Positions 6,085-15,130 of a stretch of 64,000 nt of DNA are shown here, piece after piece (position 1 is the stretch's first letter; each line of letters opens with the position of its first letter). The stretch is from Helicobacter sp. 13S00482-2. GTDB lineage: Bacteria > Campylobacterota > Campylobacteria > Campylobacterales > Helicobacteraceae. A model generated the notes under the pieces. It saw only the letters and a list, made by a program, of their open reading frames with translations. It searched no databases and had not been told where the DNA came from. The stretch is taken from positions 1 through 64,000 of the forward strand of contig NZ_MLAT01000009.1 in NCBI RefSeq assembly GCF_002272795.1. The letters run 5' to 3'. The position numbers were made by a program, and so were the translations under genes.

Positions 6085-7986
6085 TTATTCACTCAGGCCA
6101 CATCTCCCACTATCACATTGATTCACAGAGGCTGCTGATGGAAACACTCCAGTTCCTCTTCTATCCTCACCCTCTCCAGTACAATTATTGTTAGAAACTT
6201 CCCTATCAAGGGAATCAGAATATAAAGTCCTCATTGCAAAAAGTGCTATACCTGTCAATGAATAGCTTCCTGAAGCTCTTGCAGTAAGCCTACTAACTAA
6301 AGATTGTGCATCATTTGAAGGTGCTAGTAACTGATTGAACCGCTCAAAAGACATATTGGTATTTGTAGGAATCACAACCAAACCTTGTGTTGTTCTTACA
6401 ATAGGAATAGCGTGATTATTGATACTCCCATCTGGTGCACGTCTAACTACAACAGCTATCCACGCACTGCCATCAGGTGCATTAAAAAGCGATGTGAGTG
6501 CAGCAATTATATCTGGACGAGCCAAGGCACGATGTGTGAGTGTCCAGTCATATTGAGAAAGCATTGAAATGGATGAAGCAAGCACAATATCCATATCCCG
6601 ATAAAACGCGTTATCTCCAGGCAAAAGAGGTCGATTGAACCAATCAGTCATATCAATGAGAGTGTGATAAAGCAAAGAGTTCCTAGTAGAAAAGGAAATG
6701 AATGGATTTACCCCCGTAGCGGTATTGAAAAAATACCCTCCAGTTGTGAATGGACTACCTGGATAACGTTCTTGGAGTTCTGCTAACATCTGATAAGAAT
6801 GCAACAAGCATATTCCACATCTCCCCGCTATAGGGGTACTCCCATCTGTTGAAACTGCGATGCTATAAAGCCTATTAATCCATTCTTGATTGAGAGTAAA
6901 ATCAGAGGGTAAATTTCTTTTTTGACGTTTCTTGCCTTCGATGGTTTTTAAGCCAGGTGCAGGACAATGCTGAAGAGTCCTGCTAATATTCCCATCAACG
7001 TAACGAATCCAATTGAGTAAATCTCGATCTACTCTAAACTCAGAGGTAGGACTATGAATGGTATCGTTTTTTAAAAAACCGCGTTTAGCGGTATAAGCCA
7101 CGCCCCAATTAGATCCATATCTAGTGACTCTAAGTGCATTATTTCTATAATCCCTAATGATGCCTCCATTTTTACTCATCAACTCCAGGTTCCAAAAATT
7201 TGCATCATCTTTAGCCATAGGTGCGTCATTGCAAATCTCCCAACTTGCCCAATTCCAATCCTGTGATACCGAAGTTTGGGTATGCATACAATAAAGACTC
7301 CCACTCACTTTATCATAAGATGCAATATGGCCATTATCGGGATTGTAATAAAGTGGAGGCGACCCTTCTGAAGAGAGATTTCTATCTAGATAATAACGTG
7401 TTATACCCTTAGTATTGGGAAAATTCCATCCAATAAGTGTTCTCACACTAATATTTCCAGGTGTGGCAATAGTATTCATCCAATCTTTCATTGAAGCATC
7501 TAGGGTGTGATTGTAATTATCACCAGAATTTTTTGAAATATAGCCATACCATTCATAATCTTTCAGTCGATACTTGCCATCAGCAGTCCAAAAGGCATTA
7601 TCTTTGAGAATCCAACGTTGATTGGCATCATTGATAACACAAGGTCTAAGATGCACATAATCCCAACCTTCACCTCCTTGAGTCACGCTTTGAGGTGCTG
7701 TGATACAAAGCCAAACACCATCAATTTGATAAGAAAGTCTTTGGAATACATCATATCTAGAAGCTATGGCACCTTGTTCCCAACATTGAACGATTTCTAT
7801 ATAAGATTCTCCACCACTAAAACTAGGAGCATAACAAAATTTTCCTCCATCATGAACAGTGATTTTTATGGGCTTGTCTTTAGGAGAATCTGTAGGTTTT
7901 TGAACGACTGAGAGGGGAGTTTGTTCTGCCAAAGACAAAGTGATGTAAAATAAAACCATCAAGATAATTTTTATTGTCTGAGTCAT
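6085..7986 (-). CDS. Secreted DUF1561 (PF07598) virulence-modifying-type protein
   Basis: A 633-residue protein with a signal peptide (residues 1-20, cleavage after SLA). It matches the DUF1561 family of Leptospira (virulence-modifying proteins, about 640 residues), also found in Bartonella and some Helicobacter. Residues 40-330 have the Trp- and Cys-rich pattern of two ricin-B-type lectin domains (CITAPQSV, NQRWIL, LYCMHTQTS, SWEICND). A basic linker (GKKRQKRNLPSDF, 351-363) leads to the C-terminal effector domain (364-600) with GRCGICLLHSYQM and NNHAIPIV. The family is reported to bind host glycans and deliver a cytotoxic C-terminal domain. The ATG follows AAGAAAGGAAAAAT. It starts 40 bp after pnp on the same strand, so read-through is possible. 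Function in this organism is inferred. Confidence 0.8.
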   Translation of the reverse strand: MTQTIKIILMVLFYITLSLAEQTPLSVVQKPTDSPKDKPIKITVHDGGKFCYAPSFSGGESYIEIVQCWEQGAIASRYDVFQRLSYQIDGVWLCITAPQSVTQGGEGWDYVHLRPCVINDANQRWILKDNAFWTADGKYRLKDYEWYGYISKNSGDNYNHTLDASMKDWMNTIATPGNISVRTLIGWNFPNTKGITRYYLDRNLSSEGSPPLYYNPDNGHIASYDKVSGSLYCMHTQTSVSQDWNWASWEICNDAPMAKDDANFWNLELMSKNGGIIRDYRNNALRVTRYGSNWGVAYTAKRGFLKNDTIHSPTSEFRVDRDLLNWIRYVDGNISRTLQHCPAPGLKTIEGKKRQKRNLPSDFTLNQEWINRLYSIAVSTDGSTPIAGRCGICLLHSYQMLAELQERYPGSPFTTGGYFFNTATGVNPFISFSTRNSLLYHTLIDMTDWFNRPLLPGDNAFYRDMDIVLASSISMLSQYDWTLTHRALARPDIIAALTSLFNAPDGSAWIAVVVRRAPDGSINNHAIPIVRTTQGLVVIPTNTNMSFERFNQLLAPSNDAQSLVSRLTARASGSYSLTGIALFAMRTLYSDSLDREVSNNNCTGEGEDRRGTGVFPSAASVNQCDSGRCGLSE

Positions 7987-8026
7987 ATTTTTCCTTTCTT
8001 AAGTGATTATTAATATGGCATAAATC

Positions 8027-10120
8027 TTAGTTTTTTATTAAATCAAGCTCTATTTTTCCCTTGCTCAAACCTAAAATTTGACATTTTATTTTATCACCTT
8101 CAGAAATATAGCTTTGAATACTCTCATCTCTATTTTTGGTTATCTTGGTCACGTGCAATAGTCCATCACCGCCTTTTGGAAGAGATATGAATGCTCCAAA
8201 ATCGAGTATTTTTTTTACTTCACCTTCAAAGATAAGGCCAATTTCATATTGACTCAAATCAATTTTTTGTCCTTGTGTGAGGTTTAGGATAAAATCTTTT
8301 GCACCACTCACATTATTTTTATCATTTCCTGAAATTTTTACTTCTCCATTTTCTCTATCTAGATCAATACTCACACCAAAACGTTCAATAATATCTCTGA
8401 TAACCTTTCCACCCTGTCCGATAATTTCTACGATTTTATTAGGTTGTACGCTAAATATTTCTAAACTTGGTAAAATATCAGTATTGAGAATAATTTTTTC
8501 TTTTGCTTCTTCCATAATATCAAGTATGCGTTTTCTTGCATTTTTGGCTTGATATAGTGCTTCTTGAAGTATGATATGGGAAATGCCGCCCATTTTTATA
8601 TCCATCTGCATCGCTGTGATGCCATTTTTAGAACCAGCAATTTTAAAATCCATATCTCCATCTTGATCTTCTAAGCCATTAATATCAGTGAGGATTGCAT
8701 ATTTATCTCCCTCTATGACCAACCCCATCGCAACTCCAGCCACAAGAGAGCCTATCTCAATCCCACTTGCAAGGAGTGCCAAAGAACCTCCACACACACT
8801 TGCCATTGAGCTAGATCCATTAGATTCTAAGATTTCTGAAACCAATCTGATGGTTTTAGAATGATCTAAAATATTACTTTCTAAAGCTCTTTTTGCAAGA
8901 TTTCCATGTCCTAGCTCTCTCCTACCTGGAGAGCTGATGATACTCGCCTCCCCCACACTAAATCCAGGAAAATTGTAGTGAAACATAAATTTTTCTTTGT
9001 TAGGAAGCTTGTCAGAAAGCATTTCCTGAGTTTGAGCATCACTATCTGAACCAATAGTACTCACAACTAAAGCTTGAGTTTGTCCTCTAGTAAATAAGGC
9101 ACTCCCGTGGGCAAATGGAAGAATATTTGTTTGTATCTCTATAGGCCTTATGTCTTCATATCCCCTACCATCGCATCTGATTTTTTTATCCAATATCTGA
9201 TTTCTTATGATTTCTTTTTTGTAGTTTTTCAAGACTGCAACGATGTCTGCAATTTCCCAATCTTTACTTTCGGCTATTTTTAGAGAGATGTTTTTTAATC
9301 CTGCTGTTCTTTCGCTTTTGGCCATTTCTACAATGGCATTTTGAATTTCTAAAGAATAGTTATCTTTAATATATTGATAAATTTCAGAGTTATTTTTATC
9401 AGATTTCAAAAGCAGATTTAATGCATCTTTTTTATGAGTATCAAAAGCATTTTGATACTGAATGCAAGAATTTAAAATACTATTTTTTGCTAGCATGAGT
9501 GCTTCTAAAAGTTTTTCTTCGCTTATTTCATTTGTTTCAGAGTCTTTGGAAAGACTACGCATTTCTATCATCAATAGCTGATCATTACTCCCTGATACAT
9601 ACAAGTCAAGAGTAGAATTCTGAAGTTCTTGCATTGTTGGATTGATGATAAATTGTTTCTCAATCATCCCGATTCTAACCGCACTTATAGGATGATAAAA
9701 AGGCAAACTAGAAATATAAAGAGCATTTGCAGCAGCATTAAGAGCACAAACTTGCAAATCACTCTGTTTGTCATAACTTAAAACCATCAAAGTGATTTGT
9801 GTAGGGTAGCTATAACCCTTTGGAAATATAGGGCGGAGAGTTCTGTCAATAATTCTTGAAGTTAAAGTCTCAAATTCCCCTGGCTTACCTTCTCGCTTGA
9901 TAAATCCGCCTGGAAACTTCCCTATAGAATAGGATTTTTCTATATATTGAACAGTGAGTGGAAGAAAATCTTCTTCTACGATTTTTTCATCCACACTAAC
10001 ACTTGCTAAAATCACCGTACCACCACTTTGATATAAAAGCGCTCCACTTGATTGCTTGGCAACATACTCTAGGGTATATTTTTCTCTTAGATTTTGTAGT
10101 TCTAATTCAATAACATTCAC
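8027..10120 (-). CDS. pnp: Polyribonucleotide nucleotidyltransferase
   Basis: A 697-residue PNPase, the phosphorolytic 3'-5' exoribonuclease of mRNA decay. Two RNase PH domains (about 1-210 and 310-530) flank a helical segment; the second has the active-site region GDMDFKIAGSKNGITAMQMD. A KH domain (IIGQGGKVIRDIIERFG, about 560-620) and an S1 domain (GEVKKILDFGAFISLPKGGD) complete the usual architecture. Its start overlaps the stop of the upstream phosphoribosyltransferase by 4 bp, so the two are translationally linked. Length is normal. Confidence 0.97.
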   Translation of the reverse strand: MNVIELELQNLREKYTLEYVAKQSSGALLYQSGGTVILASVSVDEKIVEEDFLPLTVQYIEKSYSIGKFPGGFIKREGKPGEFETLTSRIIDRTLRPIFPKGYSYPTQITLMVLSYDKQSDLQVCALNAAANALYISSLPFYHPISAVRIGMIEKQFIINPTMQELQNSTLDLYVSGSNDQLLMIEMRSLSKDSETNEISEEKLLEALMLAKNSILNSCIQYQNAFDTHKKDALNLLLKSDKNNSEIYQYIKDNYSLEIQNAIVEMAKSERTAGLKNISLKIAESKDWEIADIVAVLKNYKKEIIRNQILDKKIRCDGRGYEDIRPIEIQTNILPFAHGSALFTRGQTQALVVSTIGSDSDAQTQEMLSDKLPNKEKFMFHYNFPGFSVGEASIISSPGRRELGHGNLAKRALESNILDHSKTIRLVSEILESNGSSSMASVCGGSLALLASGIEIGSLVAGVAMGLVIEGDKYAILTDINGLEDQDGDMDFKIAGSKNGITAMQMDIKMGGISHIILQEALYQAKNARKRILDIMEEAKEKIILNTDILPSLEIFSVQPNKIVEIIGQGGKVIRDIIERFGVSIDLDRENGEVKISGNDKNNVSGAKDFILNLTQGQKIDLSQYEIGLIFEGEVKKILDFGAFISLPKGGDGLLHVTKITKNRDESIQSYISEGDKIKCQILGLSKGKIELDLIKN

Positions 10121-10812
10121 TTGGTATTCCTTACTGTAATTGTATTTTTTAAAGATCGATCCAATATGTTTTCAACTTCCTCTTCATCCATAGGTGGCAG
10201 GGATTTATAATAATGATCAGTACAAACAAAATGATCGGGTCTAAAAACGCTAATAACCTCATCACAGATTTCTGAGAGAGAAGAAGCGACATTTTGAGCT
10301 ATCACAGGCGTAGCCACATAGATGCTTTTAGCTCCTTTTGCTATGCAAGTCTGGATAGCAACATTCATGGTAAGACCTGTTTCAACCCCTTGATCAACGA
10401 TAAAAATATCCTTATCGCTCAAGGAACTTATCATAGAGCCTTTTCTAAATTTATAAATATCAGCCAAAATATCTTCTTCGTATGTTCTTTTGGCTTCTCC
10501 ATAAACATAATCTAAAGTGATTTCAAAAGAATCAATTAAAGCTTCGTTCATAATTATATCGAGATTTTCACTCACAATAGCAATTTCACATTCACTATTT
10601 AAGGGAGCGTAAATAGGCATAGTGAATAAGAAATCCAATGGAACATTCATTCTTTTAGACATTTTCTCTCCAAATCCCACTCCCGCTAAACTTGTTGCAA
10701 GAATAATGGAGTCCTTAGTCTCTAAATGTCGTATCAATATCTCATCCATCAAACGCCCTAAGGCATCATCTCTATTTTCAAATTTGAGATTATCTATTTT
10801 TAGTTTGCTCAT
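10117..10812 (-). CDS. Phosphoribosyltransferase family protein
   Basis: A 231-residue protein with a type I phosphoribosyltransferase fold. The PRPP-binding loop is replaced by a variant, DKDIFIVDQGVETGLTMNVA (about residues 133-152), where the acidic pair normal in this family (DD or ED) is less clear. The N-terminal part has SIILATSLAGVGFGEKMSKR, the usual pyrophosphate loop region. The natural substrate is not predictable. It lies between lptD and pnp, as in H. pylori, and overlaps pnp by 4 bp. It probably belongs to a nucleotide salvage or regulatory family. Confidence 0.8.
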   Translation of the reverse strand: MSKLKIDNLKFENRDDALGRLMDEILIRHLETKDSIILATSLAGVGFGEKMSKRMNVPLDFLFTMPIYAPLNSECEIAIVSENLDIIMNEALIDSFEITLDYVYGEAKRTYEEDILADIYKFRKGSMISSLSDKDIFIVDQGVETGLTMNVAIQTCIAKGAKSIYVATPVIAQNVASSLSEICDEVISVFRPDHFVCTDHYYKSLPPMDEEEVENILDRSLKNTITVRNTK

Positions 10813-10821
10813 TATGCTTCC

Positions 10822-13080
10822 TTATTTTGTAATCCGATAAGTCAATCCTGTATTTGTAAGAGGAACAAAGTTTAACTCAAGTTTGATATAAGTATTCTTT
10901 AAAACTTCAAGAGGGTTTCCAGGATTGTTGGTGAGTATAGGCCTTCTTTGATTAACAAATTTTAGTCCAATACCAAAGCAACGAATATTTTTGAAAATAC
11001 CAATATCCCAATCAAGCAATACATTATTTTTGATATCATATCCTGCAGAGGCACTGAGCCCAAAATACCCAAAATCGTTACTAAAACCACCTTTGAGATA
11101 ATTTGCTGAACTTTCTACAATTTTATTGATACCATCATCACGAAAATCTCTTTTAATATAATACGATAAATTTGCAATCATATATTTGTATTTATAGTTT
11201 GCGTTCAATGCAATTTCATCTAAAGCATTGTAATAGAATGAATAAAAGATACTTGCATAAACATCTAAGCCTTTAAGTGGGGAAAAACCAACCTTATTTT
11301 CCATAGGGATACGGGCAATGGAGATTGAATCATCAAAATTCAGTGTCTGGGTTATCTTCCAATAAAATAACTCTTTTCCTTCTAGTCCATAGAAATATTG
11401 AGTGAGACCTAGATCCATTGTTTTTGCTGAAATTGCATCTCCTGTTAGGCTATTAGGATCCCAAATATCGCTATAGGATTTTCCACTTATGAGATATTGC
11501 TCAAGACTATTTTTAGCATATAAATTTTTCGCTTGAGTAGTTTTCTTATACATTTGAGAATCAAATAAGCCATTTGACATACTAAAATATGGAGCACGAA
11601 ATGCCATTTGAAATTGAATAGTATGAAAAACCTTATCATAATCCTTTGCTAAATCAGAATTCAAATAGATCGTATAACCTGCTGATAAAATATTTCCATA
11701 TTCTTGTGTGGATTTCTTATGAAGATCTGGTATGTATGTATTTTGTTCTTTAGTAAGAATAGCATTACTGACATAAATATTATTCCAAATTCCTAGTGAA
11801 ATGTATTTTTTAAAAAGTGAAAACTGGATCCCAATAGGTACATTCATGGAGTTTTGTACATATCCATAACCAATATCTCTAGTTGTATTTTTAAACTGAT
11901 AGTCTATTGAATAAAGAAGATTATTAAAAAATAAAGAATCTAAATATTTATGATATTGCAAGTTTGGCAGGGACTGAAAAGTGCCATCATTATTAATTTT
12001 ATTTAGGTTAATAAAGTATTTAAAATTAATGCCATAGTAGTTGTTTTCAGTTTGGACATAATAATTTCCTCTAGACATATGTGTTCCATCAGTAATAATA
12101 GTGTTAATATTCTCAAATCTAGCGTAATCCAAGTCGTTCATAAACAAGAAATCTACATAAAGTCCATTATCTAATGGAGATTTTAAACCAAAATACTTCT
12201 GAAGAGGATTTCGACTTGTATTTAAAATCTCAAAACCATAGATATTTTTATTCCTAAGACTATATTTTTCATAATAATTCATATTATTATGAAAAAATCT
12301 TGTTGTTAAGGTTAATTTATCTTGTGCCTTATTGATAAAACGAGCTTCAAAATTTGCTCCATAACCCCGACTTGTTCTAACCTGAGGAGTGAGCGTCATA
12401 TCCCAAAAATCCTGAAGTGCCAAATAAAAAGGCTGCATGAAAACAAAACCTTCAGTATTTGAGGCAGCGAATTCTGGATATAAAAGTCCTGTTGTTCTTT
12501 TTGTGCTAGTAGATAAATGCACATAAGGAAAATACAAGATAGGAACATCACCGATATATATCTTTGGATTCCATAAGGATAAAGCCGACTTATCTGAATT
12601 ATAAGAACCCGAAGTAGCATCAATATGCCAAATAGGATTTTCTATACTACAACCAGAAACTGTGACTTTTTTGAAACTATATTTTTTATCACGACTACCA
12701 GCATTATCTGAACTTATCCATAATCCACTCACGCCATCTTGCAAATAAAATGGCTGAATAATTTCATATTTTTCATTCATATTTAAAACAATATGCTCTG
12801 CTCTAGCAAAAACACCTCCGCCTTTGTATATCTTAATATCTCCATCAATGGTGGCGATTTTATTTTTTGTATCATATGAAATCTTATCAGCAAGGATATA
12901 AATATCCGTATTCAATAACACTGCATTGCCTGAAGCAATAACTATATTTCCTTCACCTTTGACATTATCAGCTAGAAGTTCAAAAACCTTATTGTTATTT
13001 TTATCAAATTTTTGCACCGCAGTTTGAGTACCAAAAGCAAAAATACTAAAGGAAATGAAGATAATGATAAATCTAATCAA
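10822..13080 (-). CDS. lptD: LPS-assembly outer membrane protein LptD
   Basis: A 752-residue outer membrane protein (OstA / Imp) that inserts lipopolysaccharide into the outer leaflet together with LptE. It has a signal peptide (MIRFIIIFISFSIFAFG), an N-terminal OstA beta-jellyroll (KVFELLADNVKGEGNIVIAS to ARAEHIVLNM, about 30-110), then a long beta-barrel rich in alternating aromatic strands up to the C-terminal LTYRITK. It sits 9 bp upstream of the phosphoribosyltransferase in the same direction and right after the RDD protein. LptF, the inner membrane partner, is encoded about 2.8 kb away. Confidence 0.93.
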   Translation of the reverse strand: MIRFIIIFISFSIFAFGTQTAVQKFDKNNNKVFELLADNVKGEGNIVIASGNAVLLNTDIYILADKISYDTKNKIATIDGDIKIYKGGGVFARAEHIVLNMNEKYEIIQPFYLQDGVSGLWISSDNAGSRDKKYSFKKVTVSGCSIENPIWHIDATSGSYNSDKSALSLWNPKIYIGDVPILYFPYVHLSTSTKRTTGLLYPEFAASNTEGFVFMQPFYLALQDFWDMTLTPQVRTSRGYGANFEARFINKAQDKLTLTTRFFHNNMNYYEKYSLRNKNIYGFEILNTSRNPLQKYFGLKSPLDNGLYVDFLFMNDLDYARFENINTIITDGTHMSRGNYYVQTENNYYGINFKYFINLNKINNDGTFQSLPNLQYHKYLDSLFFNNLLYSIDYQFKNTTRDIGYGYVQNSMNVPIGIQFSLFKKYISLGIWNNIYVSNAILTKEQNTYIPDLHKKSTQEYGNILSAGYTIYLNSDLAKDYDKVFHTIQFQMAFRAPYFSMSNGLFDSQMYKKTTQAKNLYAKNSLEQYLISGKSYSDIWDPNSLTGDAISAKTMDLGLTQYFYGLEGKELFYWKITQTLNFDDSISIARIPMENKVGFSPLKGLDVYASIFYSFYYNALDEIALNANYKYKYMIANLSYYIKRDFRDDGINKIVESSANYLKGGFSNDFGYFGLSASAGYDIKNNVLLDWDIGIFKNIRCFGIGLKFVNQRRPILTNNPGNPLEVLKNTYIKLELNFVPLTNTGLTYRITK

Positions 13081-13085
13081 GCTTT

Positions 13086-13550
13086 TTACCTATCTGAAAC
13101 GACAAGTGTTCTGCTTAATCTATCATGAATAGCACGATAAAATTTATCATCAATAGCAAAAATAAGCAATACAAAGCCAAGCAACTCTTCAAAAACCTTC
13201 AAGACAGATCTTTTGAATATTGCTTTTAACATAGGTCTATCTAGATCCAATAAAGAAATAACCTTAAGTCCAAAGATAACTTTCCCAATAGAAGCACTAA
13301 AAAACCTCAGAGAGAGACTCTGATATATAAAATTCAAAATAAAATAAACAAGAATAAGCTTTTCAATCGAGTATATTTTGGATTGTATATCATCAGAAGA
13401 AGTGATTAAAAAATTGATATATATACCCCAACTAAGAAAAGCAACTAAAGATACATCTACGATAAAAGCAGCTATCCTATGAGATAAAGAAGCTATTTTG
13501 ATATTTTCTCGATATAATATCTCCTCTATTTTTTCATCTGTGTAAAACAT
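13086..13550 (-). CDS. RDD family membrane protein
   Basis: A 154-residue inner membrane protein. It has the RDD signature segments: SHRIAAFIVDVSLVAFLSWG (about 23-42) with the Arg/Asp pair, and an end with DDKFYRAIHDRLSRTLVV, the conserved HDRxxxTxV motif. Three membrane segments are expected. RDD proteins have no single known function; some are sodium antiporters. It is placed between purD and lptD, the same neighbours as in H. pylori. Confidence 0.88.
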   Translation of the reverse strand: MFYTDEKIEEILYRENIKIASLSHRIAAFIVDVSLVAFLSWGIYINFLITSSDDIQSKIYSIEKLILVYFILNFIYQSLSLRFFSASIGKVIFGLKVISLLDLDRPMLKAIFKRSVLKVFEELLGFVLLIFAIDDKFYRAIHDRLSRTLVVSDR

Positions 13551-13581
13551 CTATCCCTCAAATTCAAACATAAGATCTGAT

Positions 13582-14874
13582 TCATACATTTCTTAATGCC
13601 CTAAATCCAATATCATCTCGATAAACCATCCCATCAAATTGAATCTTACCTACTAAAGCATAGGCATTTTTTCTGGCCCCTTCAAAATCATCCCCTATAC
13701 CGATACAAATCAAAACCCGCCCTCCTGTAGCCATAAGAACACCATCTTTAAAGCTCACTCCAGCAAAACAAATATGTCCTAAGATATCATTAAAATCATC
13801 AATTCTAATCACACTAGGCTCACTTGAATCATAAGGATAATTCTTTGAAGCAACCACAACTCCTACGCAATATTTATTTAGTAATTCAATCTTCAATAGA
13901 CCTAATTTATGTTCCATAACACCATAACAAATATCTAAAAGAGAGGTTTTTAATAATGGTAATAAAATCTCACATTCTGGATCCCCAAAACGCACATTGA
14001 ATTCAAGCAAATATGGCTCTAAGATATTATTATTTTTTACAACCATAATCCCTGCAAATAAAACTCCACAAAAGGGTACATTTTCTTCTTGCATACCCTT
14101 AAGCGTAGGCTTTATAATAGAATCCTCTATCTTTTTCATCATCTTTTCATCGCACAATGGTGTTGGAGCATAAGCACCCATTCCACCTGTATTTGGACCC
14201 CTATCTCCACTCAAAAGACGTTTATGATCTTGAGAAGCGGGAAGCAATACATATTCTTCTCCATCGCATATGGCAAAAACTGAAAGTTCATACCCGTCTA
14301 AAAATTCTTCAATCACAACGCATTTGGCAGCATCACCAAAACTCTTCCCTTCAAGCATATTCTTGAGTTCTTCCAAAGCTTGTTTGTGGGTGGGGAGAAT
14401 CAAAACACCCTTCCCTGCACACAAACCATCAGCCTTTAGTACAATAGGGGGGGTTAATAAAGTTATGAATTCTTTTGCTTTAGTAAAATCTGAAGTCTGT
14501 AAATATTTCGCAGTAGGGATATTAAAGCGGGAAACAAAATCTTTCATAAAAGCCTTAGAGCCTTCTAGTCTTGCAGCTTTTTTGCTCACTCCAAAAACTT
14601 TGATTCCAGCTTTTCTTAGAGTATCGCTCATTCCTTGCACTAATGGTATTTCTGGACCAATAAATACAAAATTTATCTGATGAAACAAGATAAAGTCTAT
14701 GAGCTCTTTATCGCTCTTGAAGGAAACATTCTCTCCTAATTGAAGGGTTCCGCCATTTCCAGGATAAAAATAAATCTTATCAACGCGAATATCTTGAGAA
14801 AATGCCTTTCCAATAGCATACTCCCTCCCACCATTTCCAATAATTAAAATTTTTTGAGATGAGTTTATTTTCAT
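13582..14874 (-). CDS. purD: Phosphoribosylamine-glycine ligase
   Basis: A 430-residue GAR synthetase, second step of purine biosynthesis (5-phosphoribosylamine + glycine + ATP). It starts with the Rossmann-like IIGNGGREYAIGKAF, has the ATP-grasp domain (about 105-330: PIVLKADGLCAGKGVLI, SQDHKRLLSGDRGPNTGGMG) and the metal-binding LEFNVRFGDPECE. Length is standard. A 7-bp C tract (G7 on the + strand near 14447-14453) lies in the coding region but is too short to be a good slippage site. The start is 19 nt downstream of the probable 6S RNA. Confidence 0.97.
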   Translation of the reverse strand: MKINSSQKILIIGNGGREYAIGKAFSQDIRVDKIYFYPGNGGTLQLGENVSFKSDKELIDFILFHQINFVFIGPEIPLVQGMSDTLRKAGIKVFGVSKKAARLEGSKAFMKDFVSRFNIPTAKYLQTSDFTKAKEFITLLTPPIVLKADGLCAGKGVLILPTHKQALEELKNMLEGKSFGDAAKCVVIEEFLDGYELSVFAICDGEEYVLLPASQDHKRLLSGDRGPNTGGMGAYAPTPLCDEKMMKKIEDSIIKPTLKGMQEENVPFCGVLFAGIMVVKNNNILEPYLLEFNVRFGDPECEILLPLLKTSLLDICYGVMEHKLGLLKIELLNKYCVGVVVASKNYPYDSSEPSVIRIDDFNDILGHICFAGVSFKDGVLMATGGRVLICIGIGDDFEGARKNAYALVGKIQFDGMVYRDDIGFRALRNV

Positions 14875-14892
14875 TACTTTATCTTTGTATCA

Positions 14893-15086
14893 ATTACCCA
14901 AATGACCGTTATGTATTCATACGTAGCCCAGAAAGCTACAAAATAGGTCAAGAGAATCTTATTAGGCGGCAGATTCTAACCAAAAAGGCTCAAGCAAAAA
15001 TACCGAACACACAAAGACTACTACAATCGACCTGATAATACTTATTAATAGACTCGTAATTTTTAACAAACACGAATCATTCAGGC
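14893..15086 (-). ncRNA. ssrS: Probable 6S RNA
   Basis: No gene fits this 250-bp gap, but it holds a strong promoter and a foldable RNA. The predicted start (15086) begins GCCUGAAUGA; CCUGAAUGA (15085-15077) pairs with UCAUUUGGG (14905-14897), closing a 190-nt RNA. Inside, AGGUC (15033-15029) pairs with GACCU (14949-14945), and GUAGC / GCUAC (14939-14935 and 14927-14923) forms a small hairpin on the 3' side. A long closed rod with an interrupted centre and about 190 nt is the 6S RNA plan; 6S binds the housekeeping RNA polymerase. Its place directly upstream of purD recalls ssrS next to a metabolic gene elsewhere. No sequence search was done. Confidence 0.55.
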
Positions 15087-15092
15087 AAACAC

Positions 15093-15098
15093 ATTATA
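15093..15098 (-). promoter_or_regulatory. TATAAT -10 element of the 6S-like RNA
   Basis: A perfect TATAAT read on the minus strand, preceded by TGAT. It would start transcription about 7 nt downstream, at or near G 15086, where the closing stem of the RNA begins. The fit between promoter and stem is the main support for the RNA start. Confidence 0.65.
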
Positions 15099-15130
15099 AT
15101 CAATGCAGCTTTAAAATAAAATATATTTTT

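Noticed and set aside
14447-14453. G7/C7 run in purD as a phase-variable tract
   Set aside because: Too short for frequent slippage and located in an essential-type biosynthetic gene; it encodes conserved PPIVLKADG.
14270-14680. 136-residue + strand frame inside purD
   Set aside because: Antisense to a well-conserved purD; no start signal or recognisable sequence.
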